Positions 54,870 through 64,000 of a stretch of 64,000 nt of DNA are shown one piece after another. The notes under the pieces are model-generated. The model made no database searches and was not told the origin of the DNA. It saw only the letters and a program-made list of their open reading frames with translations. The stretch is from Cycas panzhihuaensis (lineage: Eukaryota > Cycadophyta): NCBI GenBank assembly GCA_023213395.1, contig CM041465.1, forward strand, positions 52,583,741 through 52,647,740, read 5' to 3'. The translations under genes were made by a program, and so were the position numbers. Numbering within the stretch: the stretch's first letter is position 1; each line of letters opens with the position of its first letter.

Positions 54870-57480
54870 TTTTCACAAGCTCACGATCGATTAAGAGCCC
54901 TTTTTCTTATGTAGCAGAGCACCACCTGACTTCAAAGGCCTATAGGGGCAAATGATACTGTTGGATCAGGGTGCAGAGATAGCTAGTAGGACCTAAGAGA
55001 CAAGATGGTGGTTGTCAAGCTAGATCCAGTGAGTGGATTATACCTTATTCCCTTCATTTTGTCATTTAAAGTTTACATGTTTTTATGTTTTTGTTAGGTA
55101 GTTTTAGGCCCCTTAAGGGAGAATTAGGATCTCCTAGAGCCTGAATTGGGCCTAGAGAGAGGGGGGACCAAGGTATTAAGTAGCCCTAATCCCGGTAGGC
55201 CTGAGTGTAGCCTACTTGGAAAACTTTTCAAGTTTTTAGGATGGAAATCCCTACTTTTATGGGGTGTGTTACTAGCCCCACAACAAAGATCGCAGTACCA
55301 TGAAATTTATCATGGGGCCGTTGAGATTACGCTAAAAACACAATGAGGCCCCATGCTAAACTCTGTGGTACTATAGTGTTTAGCGTGGTGTGAAACTAGA
55401 CTAATGGAAAAGGCCAAGGATGGTCTAAAGGAGTCCCAAACCCAGTCAGGAGAGGGGGGAAGGCAATCCTGAAGTCAGGCATATAGGTACAAAGGCGTTT
55501 TGACTAGTTCTTAGGTGTTTAACAGGTGGTTATCATGGTAGACAACTGTGAGAACATCATCATGGCAATGATGAGTTTTGTAGAGATGATGACTCGAGGA
55601 GATCAACAGATACTAGGGAGATGCGGCCTGCTAAAGGTCATTAGGATACCATAGTTTACTTCAGATTAGCATTTATTGGTCGACATCATCTCACACTGGG
55701 ATCACAGGCGACATGTATTTCACCTCCCTTAGGTAGGGGACATTACCATCACACTAGGAGACAAATGGAGGATACTAGGAATGCCTACGGTAAGGGCACC
55801 AACATCGCTAAGGGCATTACCTAGTAATGACACTAAACACAAGGAGGCTGCCACCTTCTTCACATGATAGGACATGTGGGAGAGGAGAGGGATACCTGTT
55901 TAGAGAATGGTTATGTCATGGATTCCTCAGGTAAGGAAGTTGATTACACTGGGTATTCTATTTCAGATTTCCCAGAAATAGAACTACAGAGACATTCCTG
56001 CCAACTAGAGAGAGATGGTTAGGAGGTGTGAGGCTGAGGAGAGGATAGACTAGGCCACCCTAATAGTAGTGGACTTGATCACCCAGCTAGATGCCATTAG
56101 AGTGACCAGGAGAGGAGGCTTCTCATATAGCACACTATTACAGTGATGGTTCTTTAATCACTTTGGAGCAGTGGCACCGACAAGAGGGCCATACCCTATC
56201 TCAGCGTGGGCTCCTATGGTCCATAGGTGGTAGACTCAGTTTATGGGGATCGAGGATTGGGTGCATGTTTGATGCTTAGTAGAGGCCACATCACTGGACC
56301 TCCTCACCATGGAAGACTATATGACAGACCCATATAGAGGGGTGAGGTGGGACAGTGATAATGAGGCAAGCATAGAAGGAGGAGCTAGAGGTAGTCCTGG
56401 AGGAGATGATGATGATGGTGGTGATGATGGGGGTGATGGGACAGGCCCATCAAGAGTAGCAGATGGTGAGGCAGGTCCATCAAGGACCGCAGGAGGAGAG
56501 GCAAGACCTTCGAGAGCCATAAGAGGAGAGGCGGGTCCTTTAAGAGATGTAGGGAGAGGTGGGCCACCATGCACACCAGTCAGGAACCTAAGGATAGTTA
56601 AGAGAGCCTAAGCAATGGTAGCGGCTATAGCCAAGGACGGTGAGGGCCATGCTCCAGCAGGCCATACTATTTGTGAGGTGGTACTAGAGGAGAAGGAGGT
56701 ACTAGTGGCTGTGGGAGGTCTCGAGGAGGAGGTGGTCATCTGAATCAAGGAGTCGGCAGTCCTAGGAGGTGAGACACTACCTTTCCCTATCATCTTTTGA
56801 TTACCAAGCATCTAGATGCTTTATTTTGGTTTAATTTATTTGGTATACATATGTGGATGTATATACTGATATATGGTGTATTTGACTTTGCATGAGTAGT
56901 GGAGATGGGGAGGTTGGTAGAGGCAATAGTCTAGGAGATGTTCCCTTAAGCCTACATAGAGGGGTAACCTCCCATCTAGGCAGGAGAGGAGTCATAATCA
57001 GTAGGGGCTCATACAATCACATCTTCCCCATTGGTCAGGGCTAGAGACGTGTAGGTAGTAGAGTCCCAGGAGCACCAGGCGAGAGTGGGACAACTATAGG
57101 GAGAGCTAAATGGGACTAAAGTAGAAAGAGACACCCTACGAGGTTAAGTCTAGGCATTGAAGGCTTAGGGAGGAGTAGGTGGGGATGCAGAGAGTCGCAT
57201 TAGAGTGGTAGTGCTGGAGGATCAACTCTGAGGGATGGAGAAGAGGCTCCATGGAGTAGAGGGTGAGAAAAATAGTATCTAGGCATGATATGATCAGCTG
57301 GTAGACCATATGACGTCGAGGTCATCGTAGAGCAGGACCCATACCTATATGATGACAACGACCCTAAGGAGGCCTCAGGATGAGGGAAGTAAGGCGAGGA
57401 GCTCCCAGAGGTGCAAGAGGAGTTTAGGAGGCATGTGGTCCCCTAGAGAGAGATCGCATCGACTAGGGGATGATACGCCA
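54870..57480 (+). pseudogene. E4 antisense gene: PMD-like protein, spliced (clearest layout)
   Basis: Exon 1 codes eight residues, MVVVKLDP, from ATG 55005-55007, and ends at 55028 before GTGAGTGG. Intron 1 is 55029-55525 (ends TTTAACAG), phase 0. Exon 2 is 55526-56768: VVIMVDNCENIIMAMMSFVE, then RRHVFHLP, VGDITITLGDKWRILGMP, VRKLITLGILFQISQK, GGFSYSTLLQ followed by WFFNHFGAVAP, and SLDLLTMEDYMTDPYRGVRW. These blocks resemble the plant mobile domain. An Asp/Gly-rich stretch and four 10-residue GPSR-type repeats follow. Intron 2 starts GTGAGACA at 56769 in phase 1 as in E1; its acceptor near 56896 is altered. Exon 3 is degraded but keeps the coiled-coil-like pattern. At least five in-frame stops occur in exon 2. 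Host PMD proteins act in nuclear gene silencing; whether this one does is unknown. Confidence 0.65.
56441..56560 (+). repeat. In-frame 30-bp minisatellite, four units
   Basis: Units begin ACAGGCCCAT (56441), GCAGGTCCAT (56471), GCAAGACCTT (56501) and GCGGGTCCTT (56531), at a strict 30-bp period. They encode repeats of the type AGPSRxxxGE within exon 2. Related but differently numbered repeats are at about 5630-5710, 26790-26850 and 33640-33750. Confidence 0.9.
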
Positions 57481-58261
57481 TGAGCAAAGGATCACCAGAG
57501 AGTAGGGTGTGCTACTTTTAATTTGGGAAAGTACTAGACCTCTAGGGAGTCACCATATATTATCACATGATTGTACTCCTCCCTGCAAGGATTTCAGCTT
57601 TGTGCAGATGATGTGCCATACTATTTATATGATATGACATATTGTGATTTTTCTATATATATAGATGGGGCCATTGGTACCCCATTTGATATATGATTGT
57701 GTGTGATGATACATGATGATGTATTATGTCACATTTGCTTTTGTGTAGATGTTTATGCATACATATGTATGAGGGTGCATAGGTGCACGAGAATCTATAA
57801 ATCATGATGGTTTGAGTTGATTATTTTATAGTTTATGTTATGGGATTGTTTGAGTTGCATACACTTCCTTTCATGTAGGGCCACACCTATAGCGGGTACA
57901 CATGATCACCACTAGCATTGACGATAGGCGTATATGGGGCTAGGAGGTAGAGAGCCAAACATATCTACATAAAAGCATAGCAGAATATGAAAAGGAAGCA
58001 CTAGCGATAAAGGGAGTAACAATACTCAAGCATGCCATCCTAGGTGGGGAGTGCTTCAAGGCTCAGGAGCGATAGGGATAGCACACCTAATTAGGAGGGC
58101 AGGGCCCCCAGGCAAAGGGGAAACATGAGGTTCTGCGAGAGGAACCTAAAAAGAGTGAGAGGGCCGCCCTAAACCACCATTTCACCTTTGATTAGATGGA
58201 ATGGGGATGCATATAGGATGGTAGTTTAGGCTCATCTCAGAGTGAAAGGATGGAGAGAAGC
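57481..58261. other. E4 convergent spacer
   Basis: Holds the GGAGT/ACTCC stem (57546-57579), a short TA run (about 57653), the conserved AGCATAGCAGAATATG segment and GGTTC-TGCGAGA-GGAACC (58129-58146). No gene is seen. Confidence 0.5.
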
Positions 58262-58462
58262 GATCATGTGTAAAATTTCTTTAGGAAATTTTCATTAATG
58301 ACTTTCTCAAATTCAAGACCTTCCAAGGTTGCAATCCTGTAAGTGTCATTATCGAGGCTCTCAAGAACAATGAAGGGGCCAACCTATTTAGGTCTGAACT
58401 TGGGTAAGTAATCATAGAGATATTCCAATTTAAGAAGGTGGTCCCTAGGATGTAAAGGGCTC
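58262..58462 (-). pseudogene. E4 integrase C-terminus
   Basis: Matches the last 65 or so residues of E1 integrase (GPY/F-type region and end). Everything upstream of it (integrase core, RNase H, RT palm) is deleted; the sequence passes into the RT stub at about 58463. Confidence 0.8.
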
Positions 58463-58600
58463 TATTTTTTATGCACGGGGCGAGCACCTGGGATGGTGGT
58501 AATATTGTGGGTAATGATCGAAGGGTCTATTCCCTTCATATCAGAATAACCCCACATGAAGACATCTCAAATTTCCTAGAATAGAAGGGTGTACTCCATT
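58463..58600 (-). pseudogene. E4 RT N-terminal stub
   Basis: The minus strand has MKGIDPSIITHNITTIPGARPV and stops near a T-rich junction. The break point is upstream (N-terminal) of those in E1 and E3, so it is a separate deletion. Confidence 0.78.
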
Positions 58601-60231
58601 TCATTAGGAGAGCATTTTGCTCCCACCTTTATGACTTTACCTAGGGCAAGGACTATGTCCTTGGTTGCCCCCCATGCACATAGTATTGCTTCCTCGAAGT
58701 GAAGGGGTGCTTGCTCATCAGGAGGGGGTGGAATAAGAGATGGATTTGGGTTGGCAAGGGATGACCCAATAGCTAAGACCTTCTGGTGACCAATCCTATG
58801 GTGACTAGAAGGGAAATTGGGTGCAGAGCCCACTAAATGTTCAAGCAAAGCCTCATCATCCTCAAAGTAATCCACCCTGTGGATGACTACACCTCGAGAA
58901 GATGAGGGGAGAGGGGTAGAAGAAGCGGTGGGACTGTGGTAGTCGACCCACCACTTGACATACCCAAGGGACTATCTAGAAGAGTCGAAATGAGTTATCC
59001 TATGAGAAACAATAGGAGGCTTCCTAGCTTCATTATCTATGGGGGGTGATGAAGATGGAGATGCAATGATCGCCTAATCAAGCGATAACATGAGATCCAA
59101 GGGAAGAGCTAATTCCTTTAATAATGGGGGTTTCAAGATGGGACCTGAAACGAGGGAAGCGACCCCTACTCATGCCTAGGAGAGAAATGGGATGAGGGAA
59201 GTCCTCATCCTTTCCATAAGACTCATCATCACTAAGCATGGCAAGATACCCATAGCTCCCTACACCAATAGAGAAAAATGCATGAGGTTGTAAGAAGAAG
59301 ATGAAGGACCTTCTTCTAAAGGGGATGGATTAGGGATGTCAATGGAACAAGCAGAAGCATGGGTAGAAAGGCCCTTGTCACCTTTTACTTGACCATGAAC
59401 TACTTGATGAGGTTAACGAGGTTGTTTAGTTAGAGGGGGCTCTCGGGAGAGAAGCCTCATTCACCCCTCATGGACGAACTTAAGTTGTCCCCATCGGGAT
59501 GAGCATACGGCTCCCATTTGGTCGAGCCATGGGTGTCCCAACAAAAGGTTGTAGTCGACATTGATGTTAAGGATAATAATATTAGTGAGGACAGTCTTGT
59601 CCTTAAGAGCAAGGGGGATGGACATTAATCCCAATGGTGTCTTTTCACTACCATCATAGCCTTGACACTACCATGGAACTAGCTCCAGGGCTAATATGCC
59701 AAGCTCTTGCATGATGTACAAGGGCATGGCATTGACAGAAGAACCATTGTCAATAACAGTCCTCCATAAAGTACAATTGGGAGTGTTAATAGTTATAGTG
59801 AAGGGAAAATACCATTGGCATTTCCTTTCACTAGAAGGGAGAAGATCCTTGAGGTCAAAAGAGATGACTGGTTCATGACTTGGGGTGACATACAAGGCAT
59901 GAACAGACACATCACCCAATCAGAAGGCTTCTAGGAGAAGTGCATGCTATTTAGGGAAGCTCCTCAAGACATCCATTACAGACATTCCTGTAGCCACGAT
60001 GTGGAGCTCATCGACAATGGAGAAGCTCTTCCCCTTCATGGTAGGTTGGGGAAGAGCTCTTCGAAAGTCGTAGCGACCGAGACGCACATCAATGGTCTTG
60101 GAGAGTGCAGGGACTTCCAAAAGAGGGACTTCTGGAAGAGGGTCAAGGTTAGGCATGGATGAAGAGGTGTCATTCACCTCTTTAGCTGCTTGAGACCGGG
60201 TTAGGGCATACAATAGTGTGGTCTTAAGCAT
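58576..60231 (-). pseudogene. E4 protease and PR-RT linker
   Basis: The linker part (58576-58875) has DYFEDDEALLEHLVGSAPNF, as in E2. The active-site segment (59668-59919) has TLWRTVIDNGSSVNAMPLYI and LGILALELVPW. The N-terminal flank (59947-60231) has LYALTRSQAAKEVND and MSVMDVLRS. Stops and frame changes divide the parts. Confidence 0.72.
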
Positions 60232-62618
60232 TTGGATGACCTTCTTTCCCTTGTTTCAGGATCGAGAAGGTGAGGGAGTGTAATGATCGAGAGAACCATA
60301 GGAAGAGGATGAGTTCCTTGCACCTTTCCCATTGGCTTGCGAAGGGTGAGGGTTTGGGGATCTTCCTCTATTTTGACTATTCTTTTGTTGGTTATTGCGA
60401 TCACATTCCCCATGTTTAGAGAAGGGATCTACATGGATGAGCTAGTTTAAGTTAGGACTGGATGCCTATTTGGGGCAAGAATCACGTAATGGGACAACTC
60501 TAGGGTGTTGGGCCCAGCATTGTGAATCTTCGTGGAAACATTCCCTATAGATGGAACAACAATTCTTCTTGAGAGAGGAATTGAGCTTCCTTGCTTGAGA
60601 GGATTGGGTGTTACCACCCTTGGGGGGAGCAGCTTGAGAATCCTGGTGGATTGGTTGATGTGAGGTAGGGGATGAATGAGCCTAGAGTTTGAGCTCCTTC
60701 ATGGTATGTTCGAATGAATGTACGATAAAAGTGAGAGGATCCAAGGTCTTCTCAATTAGATGGGAAGAAGACCTAGATGACTGTTGGACTTTGATCTCTC
60801 AAGGTGGTGGAGGTGCCTCACATCATTGTGAGGGATTTATAGGCTTCTTAAGTTTGACTTAGACCTCGATAGCCTTAAGCACCAAGCACTTGGCTATGGT
60901 AGACTCACACGTAGTTTCCTCCATTTTAAAGACTTCGACATAGACTTCTGGGCGAAGGGCATTGACAAAGAGGTCCCTCTTCAACTCCTCAGGTAAAGTT
61001 GCCTTAGTGGAGTGAAGAAGGTCATGAAAGCATCTCGCAAAGTCATGATTCATCTTGTCATGACCTTGTTTGAGAGAAAAGAGAGCTTTCATTCCACTCT
61101 CGAATGGACGGGCTATGTGAAAATAGTTGACAAATTCATCCACGAGTTGTTGGAATGAAAAGATAAAATGTGCTGGCAGGCGATAAAACCACTTGAGGGC
61201 ATCACCTTAGAGAGATTATGGGAAAAGTTTCATAAGAATGTAGTCATAGTCCCAGTAATCGATACATGCCATAGAAAATCTATGTACATGCTGCATTGGG
61301 TCCTATGACGAGGTTCCATCAAATTTGGGAACCTTAGAGGGATGAGGCGGTAAGTTGGTTCTTAACGCCTCGATGGATAGGGTTGTTGATCTATAGTCCA
61401 TAAAGGCGCATGCCCTTGACTGGACCATATGGTCAATGAAAGTTGGAAGAGGAGGTGGACAAGGTTGCATGAATCCTTGTTGGAGGGTTTGGTTTGAAAG
61501 AGGATGTTGTCCTCCCATCGTTTAGTGAGAAGATATGAATCCCATATTTGAAGGGGCATGCATAGGAGCAGATGGGTGTGATGGACCCATTCCTCCTTGA
61601 GGAAACACTCCTTGTTGGAAAGGAGCTTGAGAGAAAGTACCTTGGGAGGGGGCTTGCCCTCCTTACAAAGGCAAAACATGAGGTGTAACGTAGGATAATG
61701 GAAAAGAGGGGTGAGCAACCAAGTTTTACCTATATGGGCACCCATCGATGGTGCAACCCTATATGGGTGCAACAGGTCTACCCCAAAAGCCGAAAGGGAG
61801 TTTCCCTTTCTATGTCCCCATGGTTGAGAGGTGTAACTAGGAGGTACATAAAGGGAAAGATCCCTAGGTTAGAGTTGAGAGTGTGTGGGGTCAGTCCCCA
61901 CACGACTAGAAGTAGGGGCACACGCGGGTTCCGTAGATCTAATAGGTGGTGGATAGACTATTGTCAAAGGAGGAATAGTCGTTTGACTAGACAGGGGTAT
62001 ATTCAACCTGAGTTGGGAAGAGGACATGCCTTAGGTAGTCCCCAAGGAATATAAACCATAAGGAGAAGAAGATGAAGTGAGAGGTAGGCTCATCATAGGT
62101 AGGGAAGTTGAACAGGATGAGCGAGGTAAGGGGGGTGTAGAGAAAGGAAGCGCAACGCTTTGCAAGACATTCTCGAACCACTTAGGGTGTGGTTGGAGAT
62201 GAGTGGATTGAAAACATTAGCTAAGAGCTTCTACTACATCAGTAAGAGGGGTATCTGCTTGATCATAAGAGGTAGACAGAACCTCATACGAAGCAGACCC
62301 CATAGGATGATCCTCATAAGAGTCACTATTATGGTGGTGAAACTCTAGAGGGGATAAAACCTCTACTTCATGAGTAGAGAGATGGTGGAGTTGTGGGTGT
62401 TGTTAGTTACCCAAGTAAAAGATAGGGTCCTCACCCTCTTGGGAGGACCCCTGAAAAGAAGTAAAAGGCTCTTGTGATTTGAACACATAGGCATGGTATG
62501 CCCAATCCAAGGGGAATCCCTCCATAGTTGAATTAGAATCTGACAAAGGAAGGGAGTGATATGAGGAGTCTTCCAACAATGGAGGTAGACCTCGTAAGCG
62601 ACGTAAAAATCGATGCAT
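60232..62618 (-). pseudogene. E4 gag
   Basis: Start at 62618: MHRFLRRLRGLPPLLEDSSY, then MEGFPLDWAYHAYVF. The Retrotrans_gag-like part (60859-61143) has MDEFVNYFHIARPFESGMKA, HDFARCFHDLLHSTKA and LKRDLFVNALRPEVYVEV. A Gly/Pro/Gln-rich region (61303-61772) precedes it in translation. The knuckle near 60500-60560 is degraded. Several stops are present. Confidence 0.8.
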
Positions 62619-62762
62619 ACAAGTTCAGCCTATGGGTTAGAAGAAAGTATGAGAGATAAAGTGGTGCGCATGTTAGGGGCTACCCAACACAACCAAAGAG
62701 GGCTACCTAAAAGAAATAACACCAATAGGAAGGGAGGAAGGATTAAGCCCTTACTGGTGGGT

Positions 62763-62779
62763 CCCAGGTATGGTCGCCA
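62763..62779 (-). other. E4 primer-binding site
   Basis: Minus strand TGGCGACCATACCTGGG, a base or two inside the 5' LTR. Confidence 0.72.
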
Positions 62780-62780
62780 G

Positions 62781-64000
62781 CAGAATCGCGTCTATGGTAT
62801 GGTAACCATACTTGGTTAGGATTGGATTAATCAATGAGGAGATTCAGAATATGAAGTCAATCCAACAAGTGAGAGAAATCACCCACACAAGGTGTCTACA
62901 CGTCAAAATATAGGTTCAGGACCCACAAATGGCACACAACTCTCTTCTGGGTAACTCAGATTTGGTTCTAAGGGTAGAAGGAATGAGGGATAGCCTTGGT
63001 TTCTTGACTAACCTCAAGAAGTAGGTCCTCCCATCCTTGGATGGCTGAAGGAGAGAGGTAAGGTCAAATAAGAGAATGGCTCCTCATAGAAGAAAAAGGG
63101 GATGAATGAGGTATACTCAAATGAACAATGTGGGAAGTGGATGCTTGTGGAAGGGAGGTTGGGTAACCACCCTACAAGTGGAACTGCCCCAAAAAAGGAA
63201 GGGTGTTAAGGTTACCTAGCTACTATGGATATGACAAGATAAAGGGGGAACAACCTAGAGGTAAGGTCTTCCCTAGGCTAATACACCGAAGGTGGGCTTG
63301 GGGATATGAGGTGATGGCGAAAAGGGTTTATACTATTTTGAGTGTGAGGTGTTTGGTCTTTTAGGTATTATGGTGAAGTGATGAATGTGTGGTTATGCTT
63401 GTTGCAAATAGGGAGAAAACCATAAACTAGTGAATATGCTCTCGTTTACACTCTAATATAACAACCTCACTCTCCTTTCATTTTCTAATGAAAGGAAAAG
63501 AAAAAAAGAGGCTAGCCAAATAGTTGCAAATGTGCATGCAAGGGGTGTAAGGCCAAACAGAGGGACATGCAATCAAGCAAGGAGACAAAGGAATGTGGTT
63601 CCTACTTCATGCACTTTCCTATATGAATAAACAAAGCAAACACATGCAAATGGTAAATGCAAGTTTATTTCTTTACTCTTTTTCCCTTTATACTTTGCGT
63701 ATGTAAGCAAATAAACTTTGAGCAAGAGAAACAGAGAGATAAGGAAAAACTAGTGGTGTAGCTAGAAGATCATGTGGCTAGATGAGTATATCCCTTGTAA
63801 TGTACTTGCTTCCCTCTTCCTTTCCCCAAGTATGAGCAGCATAGGGCAGCGATGTTAGGGCTTCCTTACCTTCCCCAAGTTGAACAGGAAAAGGTAAGAA
63901 AGAATAAAAAAAGGAAATGGCTATGCAAAAAGATGAGAAAGTGATAAGGGAATAAAGGAGAAGGACATACCGGGGTTGATGTGCTTTTTCCTCCTCCAAT
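62781..64000 (-). repeat. E4 5' LTR, left part (runs off the window)
   Basis: Matches 19929-21150 in order, including the TATA-like site at 63686-63692. The U3 part and the outer target duplication are outside the window. Confidence 0.9.

Larger units (their letters stand above)
19929..64000 (-). mobile_element. E4: outermost Tat-like element, interrupted by E2 (which holds E3)
   Basis: The left LTR starts at 19929 (TGGAATCACG). The right LTR starts at 62781 (CAGAATCGCG) and runs out of the window. The left LTR is split at 21347/51638 by E2. Own sequence is therefore 19929-21347 and 51638-64000. Internal order is the same as in E1-E3. Pol is deleted from integrase C-terminus to RT N-terminus at about 58462. 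This copy carries the best-readable splice layout of the antisense gene. Confidence 0.88.

Overview
The window is repeat-rich nuclear DNA of a land plant, probably a seed plant with a large genome; I cannot name the species. No host gene, tRNA, rRNA or CRISPR array is visible. Almost all of it is decayed Ty3/gypsy LTR retrotransposons, four of them from one extended family lying on the minus strand and nested in each other. Here they are called E1 (195-15078), E2 (21348-51632), E3 (28474-42289) and E4 (19929 to beyond 64000). The background they landed in (1-194 and 15084-19928) is much AT-richer and holds plus-strand remnants of other Ty3/gypsy elements: E0, an integrase cut in two by E1, and a separate Gag-like fragment.

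Insertion order follows from the junctions. E1 sits inside the E0 integrase, with 5-bp duplications GATGC/GGTGC. E4 sits in the AT-rich tract. E2 lies inside the left LTR of E4 and splits it into 19929-21347 and 51638-53315. E3 lies inside the integrase C-terminus of E2, with a perfect duplication CTATC. LTRs are about 2.5-2.6 kb (E1-E3) and about 3.1 kb (E4).

On the minus strand each element reads: 5' LTR, a PBS beginning TGGCGACCAT or close to it, a Gag with a Cys-His-His-Cys knuckle, protease, a long linker, RT, RNase H, integrase, a region holding an opposite-strand gene, a second RNase H-like domain, polypurine tract, 3' LTR. The second RNase H and the extra 3' gene point to the Tat lineage. 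E2 has the fullest pol; E1, E3 and E4 each lost the RT catalytic core by a different internal deletion. All copies carry stops and frameshifts, so none is autonomous as read.

The most interesting part is the opposite-strand gene, present at the same place in all four elements (about 4.0-6.6, 25.2-27.7, 32.1-34.6 and 54.8-57.5 kb). It has a conserved TATA box, a tiny first coding exon, a long first intron, an exon resembling the plant mobile domain (PMD), an acidic 10-residue-repeat region, a short second intron of matching phase, and a coiled-coil-like last exon. Introns survive because they are antisense to the genomic RNA. Stems with changed but still pairing bases lie near its 3' end and in the LTRs.
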